DNA of 64,000 nucleotides from Aquimarina rhabdastrellae. Its GTDB lineage: Bacteria > Bacteroidota > Bacteroidia > Flavobacteriales > Flavobacteriaceae. Below are positions 8,904 to 17,195 of this stretch, piece after piece. The position numbers and the translations under genes were made by a program. Every line of letters starts with the position of its first letter. The stretch's first letter is position 1. The stretch spans positions 496,001 through 560,000 of the forward strand of contig CANDNT010000002.1 in the NCBI GenBank assembly GCA_947387485.1, given 5' to 3'. Under the pieces are notes generated by a model, which was not told the origin of the DNA, ran no database searches, and saw nothing but the letters and a program-made list of their open reading frames with translations.

Positions 8904-9935
8904 TTAATCTGCATAATACCATTGTCCATTAGTATATACAACTGGTCTCCATCCAGATGTAGAACTATAGTAATACCATTGATCATTATGACGATATACT
9001 CTTAAACCATTTACGGTATAATATTGTCCATTTTGATAAACAGGTTGATTAGTATCGTTACTAGGATACATTTGAGCAATTCCTTCTATATCGTCATTAG
9101 ATAAACCATTTCGTTGAGCTTGATATGTTTGTCCATTTTTCTTAGTGATAGTAGGAAGATCATTTTTAGAAAACGCATATGCTCCATACATCATGATAGA
9201 ACCAAAATCTAGAGTAGCAGTATATTCATCACCATCTCGACCACGTTGCTCATAAGTTTGAAAATTATGAGATCTCCCATTTTTGATATTGTCAAAATGA
9301 ATATTTAAATATTGATCTCGATCTACTCTACTTTGTTCGTGCCATAATCCTACAGCATGTCCTATTTCGTGAATTGTATTTCCAGTAGAACAGTTATTAG
9401 ATAAAGTGATAAACTGTAAACCACCAACCATTCCAACACTAGAAGAACATCCTTCACCAGAAACAAAACGAATGTAATTAGGTTGATTTGTACGTTCTAC
9501 AAATCTTAGATTTGTATTTGCCTCCCAATGGTTAATGGCAGAGGTAACTCGAGAAGAGTTAGGTAAATTAGCATCAATAGTATAATACACTGTATTATTA
9601 GGCCATCGACCAGAGGTTCTTCCTACACTTCGGTTTGAAGTAGGTTCCTGTCCAGGTAATAAGATTAAGTTTTCTATAGAAGAAAATACTTGATCTTTAG
9701 GTAAAATAATATCACCTTCATAGACATATTGATTGTCTATCTTTTCATAAGATACTTCAATACCATTATAGAATCCTTTTCCTAGAGATCCTTCGGCATT
9801 AGAAAAAGCAATTTCGGCACCTTTAAAAGAATCAATATTTAAATCTAAAGAAGATTCCTCATTTAAAGTTTCCTTATCAGAACATGAGGCAATAGCTAAT
9901 GCTGCTAACAGCATATAAAATCCATTTTTTTTCAT
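8904..9935 (-). CDS. Astacin-family (M12A) zinc metalloprotease lipoprotein
   Basis: This predicted surface or periplasmic metallopeptidase of 343 aa is a lipoprotein with Cys18 (AIASC). The astacin zinc signature is complete: HEIGHAVGLWHEQSR with H189, E190, H193 and H199, followed by VDRD and a Met-turn SIMMYGAYAFS (residues 246-256). The segment between the lipobox and about residue 105 probably acts as a propeptide-like region. After the catalytic domain comes an unusual tail (about 297-343) rich in Tyr/Trp, with three imperfect short repeats of the NGQYY / NDQWYYY / NGQWYY type, perhaps a binding or anchoring module. It is transcribed alone. Catalysis is well supported, but the substrate is unknown. 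Confidence 0.9.
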   Translation of the reverse strand: MKKNGFYMLLAALAIASCSDKETLNEESSLDLNIDSFKGAEIAFSNAEGSLGKGFYNGIEVSYEKIDNQYVYEGDIILPKDQVFSSIENLILLPGQEPTSNRSVGRTSGRWPNNTVYYTIDANLPNSSRVTSAINHWEANTNLRFVERTNQPNYIRFVSGEGCSSSVGMVGGLQFITLSNNCSTGNTIHEIGHAVGLWHEQSRVDRDQYLNIHFDNIKNGRSHNFQTYEQRGRDGDEYTATLDFGSIMMYGAYAFSKNDLPTITKKNGQTYQAQRNGLSNDDIEGIAQMYPSNDTNQPVYQNGQYYTVNGLRVYRHNDQWYYYSSTSGWRPVVYTNGQWYYAD

Positions 9936-10066
9936 TATGTAGTTTGTGTTTTAGTTAATGAGAGATTATAACTAGTAAAAAATGATATTATTGTATAGTG
10001 TAAAAGATGTTTTTTTAAGAAAATTTACCAAAGAAAAGAATCTTATACAGAATCAAAGATTTAGAG

Positions 10067-10074
10067 TATTTTTG
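10067..10074 (+). promoter_or_regulatory. Putative promoter -7 box
   Basis: TATTTTTG fits TAnnTTTG and lies 17 bp before the ATG at 10091. Confidence 0.5.
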
Positions 10075-10090
10075 TAGAAAAGCAGAGTAG

Positions 10091-10489
10091 ATGAAAAAGA
10101 GACCAGATCAAGTTGTCTATAATGAAGAAGAAGCACAATACGATTCCAAATTAAAAACGTATGCTACAAATGTAGGAGCACCTGTAATTAAAACAGAGGA
10201 TGTAACGACTTGGAAAAACACCAATATTAATAGAGTAAACCATCAATTTAAAACGCAGTTTGAGGCCATCAAAATGCAATACGAAAAGATGATGGAGCAA
10301 TATGAATACAATAATCTTATTTATAGCTCAAAGTTTAGTTTTGAACCTGTTGTTGGAGAAACGTATCATTTATATGAAAGTAAAGGTACTAGCGTTTTTT
10401 TGTCAATGATAGCTCCACATGAATGTAATTTTAAGCATATAGGTACTTTTACACTTAATAGTGATAAAATGTGGATGAAAAAATCATAA
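10091..10489 (+). CDS. DUF2452-like protein
   Basis: This is a small cytoplasmic protein (132 aa) with no signal peptide or membrane segment. The N-terminal VVYNEEEAQYDSKLKTYATN stretch, the following NVGAPVI, and a later helical MQYEKMMEQYEYN region match my memory of the DUF2452 family, which is common in Bacteroidota and has no assigned function. It has its own TAnnTTTG promoter and is followed 9 bp later by the promoter box of the downstream sigma factor gene, so it is probably transcribed alone. I cannot suggest a role from the sequence. Confidence 0.65.
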   Translation: MKKRPDQVVYNEEEAQYDSKLKTYATNVGAPVIKTEDVTTWKNTNINRVNHQFKTQFEAIKMQYEKMMEQYEYNNLIYSSKFSFEPVVGETYHLYESKGTSVFLSMIAPHECNFKHIGTFTLNSDKMWMKKS

Positions 10490-10497
10490 AAAAAAGA

Positions 10498-10505
10498 TAT
10501 TTTTG
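10498..10505 (+). promoter_or_regulatory. Putative promoter -7 box of the ECF sigma gene
   Basis: TATTTTTG fits TAnnTTTG and lies 68 bp upstream of ATG 10573. This suggests the sigma gene is read by the housekeeping polymerase. Confidence 0.45.
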
Positions 10506-10572
10506 AAAATCTAGTTAAGACTCTTTTCTAAATAACAGAACTAAGAAAGTAATACAAGAATCTCATTTTTTG

Positions 10573-11085
10573 ATGCCAGAAGAAAATAAATCAGTTTGTA
10601 AACAATCAAACTTTGAAATACTATTTGATACGCATGCAAGAACATTGCATAGCTTTGTGTATTACAAATGTGGAGATAAGCAACAAGCTGAAGATATAGT
10701 CCAAGAAGCTTTTATTAAATTATGGGATAATTGTGCAAAAGTGATCTATGAAAAAGCAAAGTCTTTTTTATATACAGTTGCAAATAATAAATTCCTTAAT
10801 GAAGTAGCACATCAAAAAGTAGTGTTGAAGTACCAATTAGATTCTACGAATAAAACTAATAAAGAAACGCCAGAATACCTTTTAGAAGAAAAGGAATTTA
10901 TGGACAAGCTACAACAAGCAATAGCGGATTTGCCAAGTAGACAACGTGAAGTTTTTTTGTTATCTAGAATGGAGAAGAAAACATACAAAGAAATTGCCGA
11001 AATAGTAGGAATATCGGTTAAAGCAGTTGAGAAAAGAATGCATAAGGCATTAGAAATTTTAAGAGAAAGAATAGGAAAAATATAA
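10573..11085 (+). CDS. ECF sigma factor, FecI-like
   Basis: This is an RNA polymerase sigma-70 factor of the extracytoplasmic function class (170 aa). Region 2 spans about 15-80 with AEDIVQEAFIKLWDN (39-53). Region 4 spans about 108-165 with LPSRQREVFLLSRMEKKTYKEIAEIVGIS split around residue 130 and the helix-turn-helix KAVEKRMHKAL. ATG 10573 is preferred over the TTG three bases upstream. The downstream FecR-like anti-sigma and STN-type TonB receptor make this a classical cell-surface signalling trio, in which substrate binding to the receptor releases the sigma factor. A generic name is safer than a symbol. Confidence 0.92.
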   Translation: MPEENKSVCKQSNFEILFDTHARTLHSFVYYKCGDKQQAEDIVQEAFIKLWDNCAKVIYEKAKSFLYTVANNKFLNEVAHQKVVLKYQLDSTNKTNKETPEYLLEEKEFMDKLQQAIADLPSRQREVFLLSRMEKKTYKEIAEIVGISVKAVEKRMHKALEILRERIGKI

Positions 11086-11179
11086 AAAAAGTAGGGTAGA
11101 GCAATTTAAGACTGTTCTATACATAGAATCAGGAAGGAATACTAAATAAAATAGTAGGAGAACCTTAAATGATAAAACC

Positions 11180-12088
11180 GTGAAAGAGAATTATTCAGAT
11201 GATACTTTTTTAGCAAGATGGCTATCTGGTAAACTTTCTTCTCAAGAAGAAGAAACGTTTAAAAATACATCAGATTTTGTAGCTTATAAAAAGATTATTG
11301 CTGCAATGGAGCATTTTGAAAGGCCTGAATTTGATCAAAAAGCGGTGTTTAACAATATAACAAAAGCAACAAGTAAAAAAATCAAAGTAAAACGATTAAT
11401 TCCGTATTGGACTTATGCAATAGCATCATTATTTGTGATAGCTATTGGAATAAATTTCTTTTTATCCTCTACAACAGCAGTAACAACAGGTTTTGGAGAA
11501 CAAGTAGCAGTAAATTTACCAGATGGTTCTTTGGTTAAATTAAATGCAAAATCTGCAATTGAATTCGATGAGAAATCTTGGGAAAATGAACGAAAAGTAA
11601 CATTAAATGGAGAGGCATTTTTTGAAGTAACAAAAGGATCGTCTTTTTCTGTGGTTACGGATCAAGGAACAGTGACTGTTCTAGGTACAAAATTCAATGT
11701 AAAATCAGAAGAGAAGTATTTTGAAGTACGTTGCCATGAAGGGAAAGTTAAAGTTAGTCCTTCTATAGAAAAGGAAGTATTGTTAGAAAGAGGTAATGGT
11801 GTAAGAATATTAGACAATAATGTAGAACAATTAGTCGTAACGACAGATCAACCTGATTGGATACTAGGAGAAAGTTCTTTTGATAATGTACCGTTAAAAT
11901 ATGTAATTGAAGCTCTAGAAAAACAATATCAAATTAATTTTGAGAAAGAAAATATTGATAGTGATGCTAGATATACGGGAAGTTTTACACACAAAAATTT
12001 GACATTAGCATTACAAACAGTTTTTGATCCTATGGAAATAAAATATACCTTTAAGAACAAAAATAAAGTTGTTCTTCTAAAGGGGTAA
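11180..12088 (+). CDS. FecR-family anti-sigma factor
   Basis: This 302-aa single-pass inner-membrane regulator has a cytoplasmic N-terminal anti-sigma segment (about 1-70, with LARWLSGKLSSQEE). A TM helix lies at about 75-95, followed by a periplasmic FecR domain (about 103-200, VNLPDGSLVKLNAKS) and the Bacteroidota DUF4974-type C-terminal domain (about 225-300) that talks to the receptor STN domain. The start is GTG at 11180: the frame has a stop at 11147 and no ATG between. A GGAG lies about 20 bp upstream, so the site is not a strong RBS. The gene's stop codon touches the receptor ATG, which indicates translational coupling. Confidence 0.9.
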   Translation: MKENYSDDTFLARWLSGKLSSQEEETFKNTSDFVAYKKIIAAMEHFERPEFDQKAVFNNITKATSKKIKVKRLIPYWTYAIASLFVIAIGINFFLSSTTAVTTGFGEQVAVNLPDGSLVKLNAKSAIEFDEKSWENERKVTLNGEAFFEVTKGSSFSVVTDQGTVTVLGTKFNVKSEEKYFEVRCHEGKVKVSPSIEKEVLLERGNGVRILDNNVEQLVVTTDQPDWILGESSFDNVPLKYVIEALEKQYQINFEKENIDSDARYTGSFTHKNLTLALQTVFDPMEIKYTFKNKNKVVLLKG

Positions 12089-14686
12089 ATGAAGCTGATA
12101 ATTTGTAATTTATGGTGTTTTCTAATGTTTTTTTGTGCTTTTGCACAGAAAGATATATCTTATAATAATAAAGAAATACCGCTTACTAAAGTTTTAAAAC
12201 GTATTGAAAAGCAATACAAAATTAAATTTTCTTACAATACAACTTCAATAGCAAAAGAACGCTTGAGTATTAAAGAAAGTGGTTCTTTAGAAGAAATTCT
12301 ACAAAAAATACAAAAGAAAACAGCCTTAGTTTTTGAGAAAATTAGTGAACGCTACTATATTTTAAAAAACGTTAAGGATCCTTACAAGATAGATATTTGT
12401 GGATATCTAGTAGATGAATTTACTGCTAAACCAATTGTACAGGCAACAGTAATTAATAGAAGTACAGGATTTAAAGTTGATGTAGACGCTAATGGGTTTT
12501 ATGAATTAAAAAATGTACATTCATTAGATCCTATAGAAATACAAAGTTTAGGATATGTTACTTCATTGGTAAAAGCTGAAGATTTAAAGCGAAATAAATG
12601 TAAAAAAATATGGGTTACACCCTTAAATGAAGATTTAGATGAAGTACTAATTACAGAGTACTTAACAACAGGTGTAACAAGAGAAGAAGGAGGAGGAATT
12701 AAAATTGTACCTAATAAATTAGGTATTTTACCAAGATTAGTTGAACCAGATCCATTACAAACTATACAGTTCTTACCAGGTATACAAAGTCCAACAGAAA
12801 CTGCTTCTGGGTTATATATAAGATCAGGAACTCCTGATCAAAATTTAATTTTATGGGATGGTATTAAAATGTACCATACGGGACATTTTTTTGGACTACT
12901 ATCCGCATTTAATCCGTATATAATTGAAGATGTAAAAGTTTCTAGAAGTGGAACAGAAGCCAAATATGGAGGGAGAGTATCTGGTGTAATTGATATTACT
13001 TCGGCAAACGAGATACCACAGCGATTTAGTGGTGGAGCAGGAATTAATATGACACATATTGATGCACACGCAAAAATTCCTGTAACAGAAAAATTTGGAT
13101 TAATATTTTCTGCAAGAAGAGCATTTACAGATATTTTTGAAACATTTACCTACAATCAGTATTCAAGAAGAGTATTTCAAAATACTAGAGTTATTTTAAA
13201 TAATGAAGTAGTAGATGAAAATGCATCCCAAACTAAAAACTTATTTTATTTTTCTGATGCTACGGTAAAAGGAATCTATGAACCTAATGAAAAAACCAAA
13301 TGGGAGTTTAGTAGTTTAAATACTCAAAATCATTTAAACTTTATAGAGCAAGTAGGAGATATTATAGATGGAGTTCAGGATGTTTTAGATATAGAAAATC
13401 AAGGGATTAGTTTAAGTAGAACACAAACCTTAAATGATGTATTTCAATATGATATAAAAGGTTATTTTTCTAATTATAGCTTAAGTTATAGAGGTATAAG
13501 TCGATTTTCTGAAACACAACAAAATACTACCTATAAAGATAATGAACTCTTAGATGTAGGAATAGGAATTAACGGAAATTGGAAAATAACGGATCATAAT
13601 AAGATTCTTATGGGATACGAATTTTCTTCTAACGATGTTTCTTTTTTATTAGGAAGAAGTACAGATGGAACAACAACACAAGGTGTAATAGAAGATAGAG
13701 CTATACAAAATTTAACACATGCATTATATGGAGAGTATCGTTATAATGAAAAAGAAGCGGTTAAATTAAGCTTTGGAGTAAGAGGGAATTATTTTTCAGA
13801 ACTAAATCGAGTATCTATAGAACCTAGATTAAAAATAGAATTTGATGTGGCACCTAAAACTACAGCTAGGTTTTCTGGTGAGCGAAAAGAACAAGTTATT
13901 AGTCAAGTATTAGAGTTTGAAACAAGAGATTTTGGGCTTGAAAACCAACTTTGGGTACTATCAGGAGAAGAATTAATACCAGTGCAAAAAGGACACCAGT
14001 TTGCAGGAGGAATTTTATATTCTGATCATGGATGGGATATTGATATAGAGTCTTATTATAAAAATACTAAAGGACTTACGTCTTTTACAAGAGGGTTTAA
14101 TATTACAGAGGATCAAGATGTTTTTGTGGGAAAAAGTGAAGCTGTAGGAATTGATTTTTTAATAAAGAAAAGAATTGAAGATTATAGGAGTTGGATAAGT
14201 TATTCTTATGCTCAGAACAGATTTACGTTTAACGAATTAAATGAAGGGAATTCTTTTCCTGGAAATTTTGATGTAAGGCATAGCTTTTCTTGGTCACATT
14301 CATATGTACTAAATAATTTTGAAGTTTCATTAGGATGGAATTTTAGAACAGGAATACCATATACTCCAGCTCTAGGTGTAGAAGAAGACAATGGGGAATC
14401 TATAATTAGGTATGGTGATATTAATAGCGCTAGATTAGCTACATATCATCGCTTGGATTTCTCATCATCATATAAATTTGATTTTAAAAAGAACAGTAAT
14501 TGGAAAGGTAAAATCGGAATTTCTGTTTTAAATATATATAACCGAAAAAACGAATTGAGTCGTACATATGAGGTTAACGAAATTATTGAAGGTAGTAGAA
14601 CTACTCAGCAAGAACTTCAAGTACGAGAAGTGAATATGAATTCGTTAGGAATTACTCCCAATCTTGTGCTACGAATAGAGTTTTAA
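12089..14686 (+). CDS. STN-domain TonB-dependent receptor (signal-transducing)
   Basis: This 865-aa outer-membrane transducer has a signal peptide (to about residue 19, CAFAQ) and an STN signalling domain (about 25-95, with IPLTKVLKRIEKQYKIKFSY). A carboxypeptidase-regulatory-like domain (about 105-180) precedes a plug (about 205-320, containing DPLQTIQFLPGIQ and SGLYIRSGTPDQNLILWDG) and the barrel. The STN domain contacts the periplasmic part of the upstream FecR, so substrate binding should activate the ECF sigma factor encoded first in the cluster. The substrate is unknown. The plug resembles Bacteroidota receptors often found without a SusD partner, and no SusD follows here. The downstream DM13 lipoprotein and small outer-membrane protein are likely functional partners. 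Confidence 0.88.
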   Translation: MKLIICNLWCFLMFFCAFAQKDISYNNKEIPLTKVLKRIEKQYKIKFSYNTTSIAKERLSIKESGSLEEILQKIQKKTALVFEKISERYYILKNVKDPYKIDICGYLVDEFTAKPIVQATVINRSTGFKVDVDANGFYELKNVHSLDPIEIQSLGYVTSLVKAEDLKRNKCKKIWVTPLNEDLDEVLITEYLTTGVTREEGGGIKIVPNKLGILPRLVEPDPLQTIQFLPGIQSPTETASGLYIRSGTPDQNLILWDGIKMYHTGHFFGLLSAFNPYIIEDVKVSRSGTEAKYGGRVSGVIDITSANEIPQRFSGGAGINMTHIDAHAKIPVTEKFGLIFSARRAFTDIFETFTYNQYSRRVFQNTRVILNNEVVDENASQTKNLFYFSDATVKGIYEPNEKTKWEFSSLNTQNHLNFIEQVGDIIDGVQDVLDIENQGISLSRTQTLNDVFQYDIKGYFSNYSLSYRGISRFSETQQNTTYKDNELLDVGIGINGNWKITDHNKILMGYEFSSNDVSFLLGRSTDGTTTQGVIEDRAIQNLTHALYGEYRYNEKEAVKLSFGVRGNYFSELNRVSIEPRLKIEFDVAPKTTARFSGERKEQVISQVLEFETRDFGLENQLWVLSGEELIPVQKGHQFAGGILYSDHGWDIDIESYYKNTKGLTSFTRGFNITEDQDVFVGKSEAVGIDFLIKKRIEDYRSWISYSYAQNRFTFNELNEGNSFPGNFDVRHSFSWSHSYVLNNFEVSLGWNFRTGIPYTPALGVEEDNGESIIRYGDINSARLATYHRLDFSSSYKFDFKKNSNWKGKIGISVLNIYNRKNELSRTYEVNEIIEGSRTTQQELQVREVNMNSLGITPNLVLRIEF

Positions 14687-14751
14687 AAAAACTTGTAAGG
14701 AATATTGTCTTGGTTCGACGCAACACTACAAAAGAACCAATTAATACAACT

Positions 14752-15444
14752 ATGAAAACAAAGAAACTTTATTTTCTATTTCTATTTGTAGTCAGCGTAT
14801 TGTATACTTCATGTATAGGAGAGGATATAATAGCAGATACAGTAGATCCAGAATTAAGAATTAATAATCCGTTACAATCTTTAGCAGTAAATGAAACTTA
14901 TCAATTTGAAGCTACATATCTTAATAATGTAGGACAAGAAGAAGAAGCGTCAGTTGAATGGTCAAGTTCTAATGAAGTGGTAGTAACTATTGATCGAGCA
15001 ACAGGATTAGCAACAGCATTACAAGAAGGAACTTCAATTATTACAGCTAGTATCATAAAAGATGGTGATGAAATTCTTGTGGAAAATACACTTGAAATAA
15101 CAGATGAAACTGTAGTTACTACAATGGAAAGATCAGGTAGTATTAGGGCAACAAGCGGATATTTATTGAGAGGAGATTTTACACTTGAAGAAATGACGGG
15201 GACTTCTAATTTAAGACTTTCATTTGATCAAAATTATGCTGCATCTACGAGCCTACCTGGATTATATGTTTACTTAACTAATAACCCTAATTCTATTAGT
15301 GGAGCATATGAGATAGGAGCTGTGACAACATTTAATGGAGCACATACTTATGAAATACCAGATGTAACACTTAATCAATATAATTATGTATTGTATTGGT
15401 GTAAACCTTTTTCAGTAAAAGTAGGAGACGGAACTATTAATTAA
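14752..15444 (+). CDS. Lipoprotein with Ig-like (BIG2) and DM13-like domain
   Basis: This is a predicted lipoprotein of 230 aa (Cys21, LYTSC). Residues about 32-125 look like a bacterial Ig-like BIG2 domain (VEWSSSNEVVVTIDRATG, then ATALQEGTSIITAS). Residues about 133-230 resemble the DM13 domain: GLYVYLTNNPNS, then YVLYWCKPFSVKVG, with the conserved single Cys after Trp that is thought to serve redox or electron transfer. I used ATG 14752, not the TTG at 14710, because the lipobox then sits normally. It lies 65 bp after the TonB receptor and 10 bp before the outer-membrane protein, so one operon is likely. The DM13 call is from memory of the motif. Confidence 0.75.
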   Translation: MKTKKLYFLFLFVVSVLYTSCIGEDIIADTVDPELRINNPLQSLAVNETYQFEATYLNNVGQEEEASVEWSSSNEVVVTIDRATGLATALQEGTSIITASIIKDGDEILVENTLEITDETVVTTMERSGSIRATSGYLLRGDFTLEEMTGTSNLRLSFDQNYAASTSLPGLYVYLTNNPNSISGAYEIGAVTTFNGAHTYEIPDVTLNQYNYVLYWCKPFSVKVGDGTIN

Positions 15445-15454
15445 TAAAAGACAA

Positions 15455-16318
15455 ATGAATAAAAATATTTTTTTTACAGCAATAGCCATTTTATTGATTA
15501 GTAATATAGCTCAAGGACAATGGACGAAGAAAAAAGGAAAAGGATACTATAAGCTCTCTGCATGGTCATTAACTTCAGATCAACACTATACAGATACAGG
15601 AGCTATTGATCCTAATGCTACTAGAGGATATTTTAACTTAAATTTTTATGGAGAATATGGTATTACAGATAGATTTGATGTTATCGCGTATATCCCATTT
15701 TTTTCTAGAACATACCAAAATGAGCAGGTTTCAGGAACAACAGGACAGGTATTACAAGAAGGAGAAGATTTAAACGGAATAGGCGATAGTGATATAGCAG
15801 TTCGATACGGAATTTTAAATACAGGAAAACTAGCATTATCAGGAACATTAAAATTTGGTTTGCCAATTGGAGATGATGCAGGAGGTAGTGATGGAAGTTT
15901 TCAAACTGGAGATGGAGAGTTTAATCAATTAGCTCAGTTAGATTTAGGAATTCCGTTTAAGATTAAAGATTTAAATGCATACGGAAAAACATATCTAGGA
16001 TATAATAATAGAACGCAAGGTTTTTCAGACGAGTTACATTTTGGAGCAGAAGCAGGAATAAGCTTTTTAAAAAGCAAGTTATGGGTGATAGGGCGATTAA
16101 ATGCAGTACAATCGTTACAGAATGGTGATCTTTCGGCTCAAAATACACAAGGAAGTATTTTTGCTAATAATATAGAGTATACTAGTGTGGCAGGAGAATT
16201 AGCGTACTATCTAACTAAGAAGTTAGGAGTATCGTTTACATTTGCATCAACTATTGATGGAAGAATTATCTATGCAAGTCCAACATACTCTGGAGGAATT
16301 TTTCTCGATATAAAATAA
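15455..16318 (+). CDS. Outer-membrane beta-barrel protein, transporter-like
   Basis: This 287-aa protein has a signal peptide (cleavage after AQGQ, about residue 22) and many alternating amphipathic strands, e.g. GYYKLSAWSL, YFNLNFYGEYGITDRFDVIAYIPF, LSGTLKFGLPIG and a final GGIFLDIK. The pattern matches small porin-like or MetA-type outer-membrane proteins. I cannot assign a substrate. It closes the ECF/FecR/TonB/DM13 cluster and is followed by a strong bidirectional terminator, which suggests that the five genes form one regulon unit. Confidence 0.7.
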   Translation: MNKNIFFTAIAILLISNIAQGQWTKKKGKGYYKLSAWSLTSDQHYTDTGAIDPNATRGYFNLNFYGEYGITDRFDVIAYIPFFSRTYQNEQVSGTTGQVLQEGEDLNGIGDSDIAVRYGILNTGKLALSGTLKFGLPIGDDAGGSDGSFQTGDGEFNQLAQLDLGIPFKIKDLNAYGKTYLGYNNRTQGFSDELHFGAEAGISFLKSKLWVIGRLNAVQSLQNGDLSAQNTQGSIFANNIEYTSVAGELAYYLTKKLGVSFTFASTIDGRIIYASPTYSGGIFLDIK

Positions 16319-16358
16319 AAAAAATGCGACTTGATTTTTTCAAGTCGCATTTTTTTTA
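16316..16358. terminator. Bidirectional terminator
   Basis: AATGCGACTTGA pairs with TCAAGTCGCATT across a T-rich loop, flanked by an A-run on the left and a T-run on the right. It can serve both converging genes, and its right edge touches the stop codon of the minus-strand gene. Confidence 0.9.
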
Positions 16359-17072
16359 TCCGTTTAAACTATCATAATATTGAATGAGTTGAACGAAATC
16401 TTTATCATTTTTAAATTTTAATTTCTTTTCTTTTATAAAAGCTTTTAATTTTTTAGTGTGTTTAGGAAAAGAATTTAAGATTTTACTTCTCTTAGAATTC
16501 ATCAAAACAAGATTATTATCAAGTAATACATAATAACTAATTTGATTAGTTAATTTACCGGGAATATCTTGCTCATAAGATGTTTTTGCAGGTTTTGGAT
16601 CATGAAATTTTTGATAATATCTTTTATATAACGCTATCGTTTCAGAGGTATGTAACTGTTGTAAATAACCTTCAAGTAATACTCCTTCATGATCTTTATA
16701 AGATTTTAAATAAAACTTATTTGAATGATATTCAGCATGAGAATCTGGAGCTTTTGTGAAATCTAATATTTCTTCATCAGCAAGATTATATTTTACTTCA
16801 AAAATATCACGATATAAATTATATCTTAAGTATACATTTTGAGAAGCTTTAGTTAAATCGCTAATGATTTTTCCCTTTGAAAAAGAATCATCAAGGTATA
16901 CAGATCCTTTTACTTCTTCAATAGGTATAGGTGTATGGTTAGCAGTATAAATAATAGTAGTACTATTACTTGTATTCAAAAGTTTCGATTTAGTAGGAAT
17001 AACTTGACTATTCATATTTGAGATTATTCCTAATGATAATAATGAGAAAAAGAATAAAAATTTAAAATTCAT
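16356..17072 (-). CDS. Secreted protein of unknown function
   Basis: This is a 238-aa protein with a clear signal peptide (hydrophobic 4-17, cleavage near NSQ at 21-23). No domain is recognisable. The mature part has a predicted beta-rich centre (VKGSVYLDDSFSKGKI, VYLRYNLYRDIFEVKYN) and a Lys-rich helical C-terminus (about 205-238). The layout resembles uncharacterised Flavobacteriaceae exported proteins that sit on the periplasmic side or in the outer membrane without a barrel. It is transcribed alone, with 123 bp separating it from the peroxidase gene upstream. Confidence 0.6.
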   Translation of the reverse strand: MNFKFLFFFSLLSLGIISNMNSQVIPTKSKLLNTSNSTTIIYTANHTPIPIEEVKGSVYLDDSFSKGKIISDLTKASQNVYLRYNLYRDIFEVKYNLADEEILDFTKAPDSHAEYHSNKFYLKSYKDHEGVLLEGYLQQLHTSETIALYKRYYQKFHDPKPAKTSYEQDIPGKLTNQISYYVLLDNNLVLMNSKRSKILNSFPKHTKKLKAFIKEKKLKFKNDKDFVQLIQYYDSLNG

Positions 17073-17195
17073 GATTAACCATTTTTTAATTGATTTTTAA
17101 TGTAAAGAAATGAGACAAGGATCATTCCATAAAGTGTTATGCAAAATATAATTTTATTTAAGATTTTAAAAAAAAGCAAGCAATTATATGAGATA

